Under the pieces are notes generated by a model. That model worked only from the letters and a program-made list of their open reading frames with translations. It made no database searches and was not told where the DNA came from. The translations under genes were made by a program, and so were the position numbers. A DNA stretch of 64,000 nt, taken from positions 992,001-1,056,000 of the forward strand of contig NZ_JARZAE010000004.1 of the NCBI RefSeq assembly GCF_029892095.1, written 5' to 3'. The number at the start of each line of letters is the position of its first letter. Positions within the stretch are counted from its first letter, which is position 1. The DNA is from Kitasatospora sp. MAP12-44 (GTDB lineage: Bacteria > Actinomycetota > Actinomycetes > Streptomycetales > Streptomycetaceae). Positions 62,548 through 64,000 of the stretch are shown in pieces.

Positions 62548-64000
62548 CGGCCGGTCCCCCATGCGTCCTCGTCCCCGTCCTGGTCCCACTCGTCGCCCCG
62601 GGCCGCGTCGGCGGCGAAGTCCGCCTCGAAGCCCTCGATCTCCTCCTGCGCCAGCTCCACCAGCGCCAGGTCCGACGGGGTGTGCCCGCCCGCCCGGGGC
62701 GATTGCCCATGGCGCACCAGCACCTCCAGCGCCCGCTGCCAGGTGTCGGCCAGGTCTGCCACCTCGTGCTCCTCGAGGAGTGCGCGTGGCCAGCGCCAGC
62801 TGACGCTCAACTCGCTGCCGTGCGGCCCCTCCTGGGCGACCGCGTCGATCTCCAGCAGGTGGCCGAGCGGCATCAGCGGATCGCCGCCGCCGGCGAGCGC
62901 GCCGTCCTCGACGGCCACCGACCAGTCGGCCTCCATCTGGGATGTGCGGCCGAGGTAGTTGAAGCAGATCTGCGGGGTCGGCGCGGCGGCGAGCAGCGGC
63001 CCGGTCCGCGGGTTGAGGTGGCGCAGCAGGCCGTAGCCGAGACCGTGCCCGGGCACCGCCCGCAGCTGCTCCTTGACCCGCTTGATCAGCGCGCCGGCCG
63101 CCGGGCCCGCCGCCCAGGCGCCGGCCGTCTGCGCGGCGCCGGTGACCAGCCGCACCGGATACAGCGCGGTGAACCAGCCGACCGTACGGGTCAGGTCGGC
63201 GCCGTACCGCTCGCCCTGGCGGCCGTGGCCCTCCAGGTCCACCCGGACCGGGCCGTCCGGGCGGCCGTGCCGCTCGCGCCAGTCGGTCACCGCCAGCGCC
63301 AGGCCGGCGAGCAGCACCTCGGTGGTGCCGGTGTAGAAGGCTGCCGGCACGGTGGTCAGCAGCGGCTCGGCCAGCTCGGGCGCCAGGGTGCGGGTCAGCC
63401 GGGCCTCCGTGGCGACGACATCGCGCGCCGGGTCCGGCCGGCCGCGGCCCAGCAGCGGCTCGTCGCCGGCCGACTCCTGCTGCCAGTAGGCGAGTTCGGC
63501 GACCGTCCCGGGCTGGTCGGCGGCGGCCGCCAGCTGCTCGGCCCACTCCTTGAGCGGGGTGCCGACCGGGTCCAGGCGCGGCGCGGCGCCGGCGCTCTCC
63601 GCCTGGTACGCGGCGACCAGTTCGGGCACCAGGATCCGCCAGGAGACGCCGTCCACGCAGAGGTGGTGCAGCACCAGCACCAGCCGACCCGGCAGGTCGG
63701 GGCCGCGGTCCAGCCAGACCACGCGGACCAACGCGCCGTCCTGCGGCGCCAGTTCGCGCGCGGCCCGGAGCCGGGCCTCACGCACCAGGTCCGCCGTCGC
63801 GGCGCCGGAGCCCTCGACGTCGACCCGGCTCACGCACGCCTTGCCGGACACCTCGCCGCGCTGGGCGACCGACAGCTGCCAGTCGCCGTCCCGGACCGGC
63901 CCCAGGGCCTGTCCGGGCCCCAGCCGCAGGCGCAGCGCGTCGTGCCGGTCCAGCAGGTACTGCACCGCCCGGTGCAGCGTCGGCTCGTCCAGACCGGCCG
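62544..64000 (-). CDS. NRPS, C-terminal epimerisation domain (5' part beyond window)
   Basis: The last 485 residues of an NRPS; the frame is open to the window edge. The visible part is an epimerisation (E) domain: [18 protein letters not shown] is the active-site block, followed by [26 protein letters not shown] and ICFNYLGRT. It converts the upstream aminoacyl residue to the D-form. After the family's usual end ([16 protein letters not shown]) come about 25 acidic residues, a probable docking tail for the next synthetase. At least one more C-A-T set must precede it outside the window. Confidence 0.95.

Overview
The window is high-GC actinobacterial DNA, most likely Streptomycetaceae (Streptomyces or Kitasatospora-like). 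This rests on the GC-rich third codon positions of the chromosomal genes, frequent GTG starts, a DUF574-type methyltransferase, an AIM24-family protein, and a large nonribosomal peptide synthetase (NRPS) locus. The left 9.5 kb has visibly lower GC and is an integrated phage-type element.

Region 1 (1-9577) is the integrated element. Reading leftward on the minus strand it holds a large serine integrase, two small unknown genes, three tRNA-like genes, two HNH endonucleases flanking a small conserved protein, terminase small and large subunits, a 54-residue membrane peptide, portal, prohead protease, and the first 242 codons of an HK97-type major capsid protein, which runs off the window. No tail, lysis, repressor or replication gene is visible, so it could be a prophage or a capsid-forming phage satellite. 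Its right end sits inside a Tat-exported phospholipase C-type gene, which is cut to 239 codons. Two repeat families punctuate the element: a 23-bp perfect palindrome (three copies, all intergenic) and a 30-bp interrupted motif (three copies, one upstream of the integrase).

Region 2 (9578-39263) is chromosomal accessory DNA. In order it holds: an Smr-domain protein; membrane and TPR proteins; a HAD-like gene and its decayed duplicate; a stand-alone gcvH; a receptor-type Ser/Thr kinase with a membrane partner; a serine-type tRNA with an irregular anticodon loop; two GNAT acetyltransferases separated by a 26-bp tandem repeat array; an aromatic-acid-exporter-type permease; a sedolisin peptidase; a small low-GC secreted protein; phosphoglucomutase; a ferric-type ABC transporter behind an iron-box-like site; an endonuclease VIII-type glycosylase; a transglycosylase-like protein; a PLP decarboxylase; the ohrR/ohr pair with a 25-bp operator-like palindrome; TetR, AIM24, VOC and methyltransferase genes; and a SUKH-domain protein.

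Region 3 (39412-64000) holds a membrane/lipase fusion, then a minus-strand NRPS operon that enters from beyond the right edge. Its parts are the C-terminal end of an epimerising NRPS, a one-module NRPS (C-A-T) with a textbook serine code, a 5585-residue five-module NRPS ending in a thioesterase, and an MFS exporter. Each junction overlaps by a few bases (GTGA, GTGA, and 11 bp), which implies translational coupling. The readable part of the assembly line predicts ...D-Xaa-Ser-(cationic?)-Ser-Gly-(cationic?)-Gln-like, released by the terminal thioesterase. The two unusual adenylation domains share a nearly identical 1.37-kb block, evidence of recent duplication or gene conversion within the gene.
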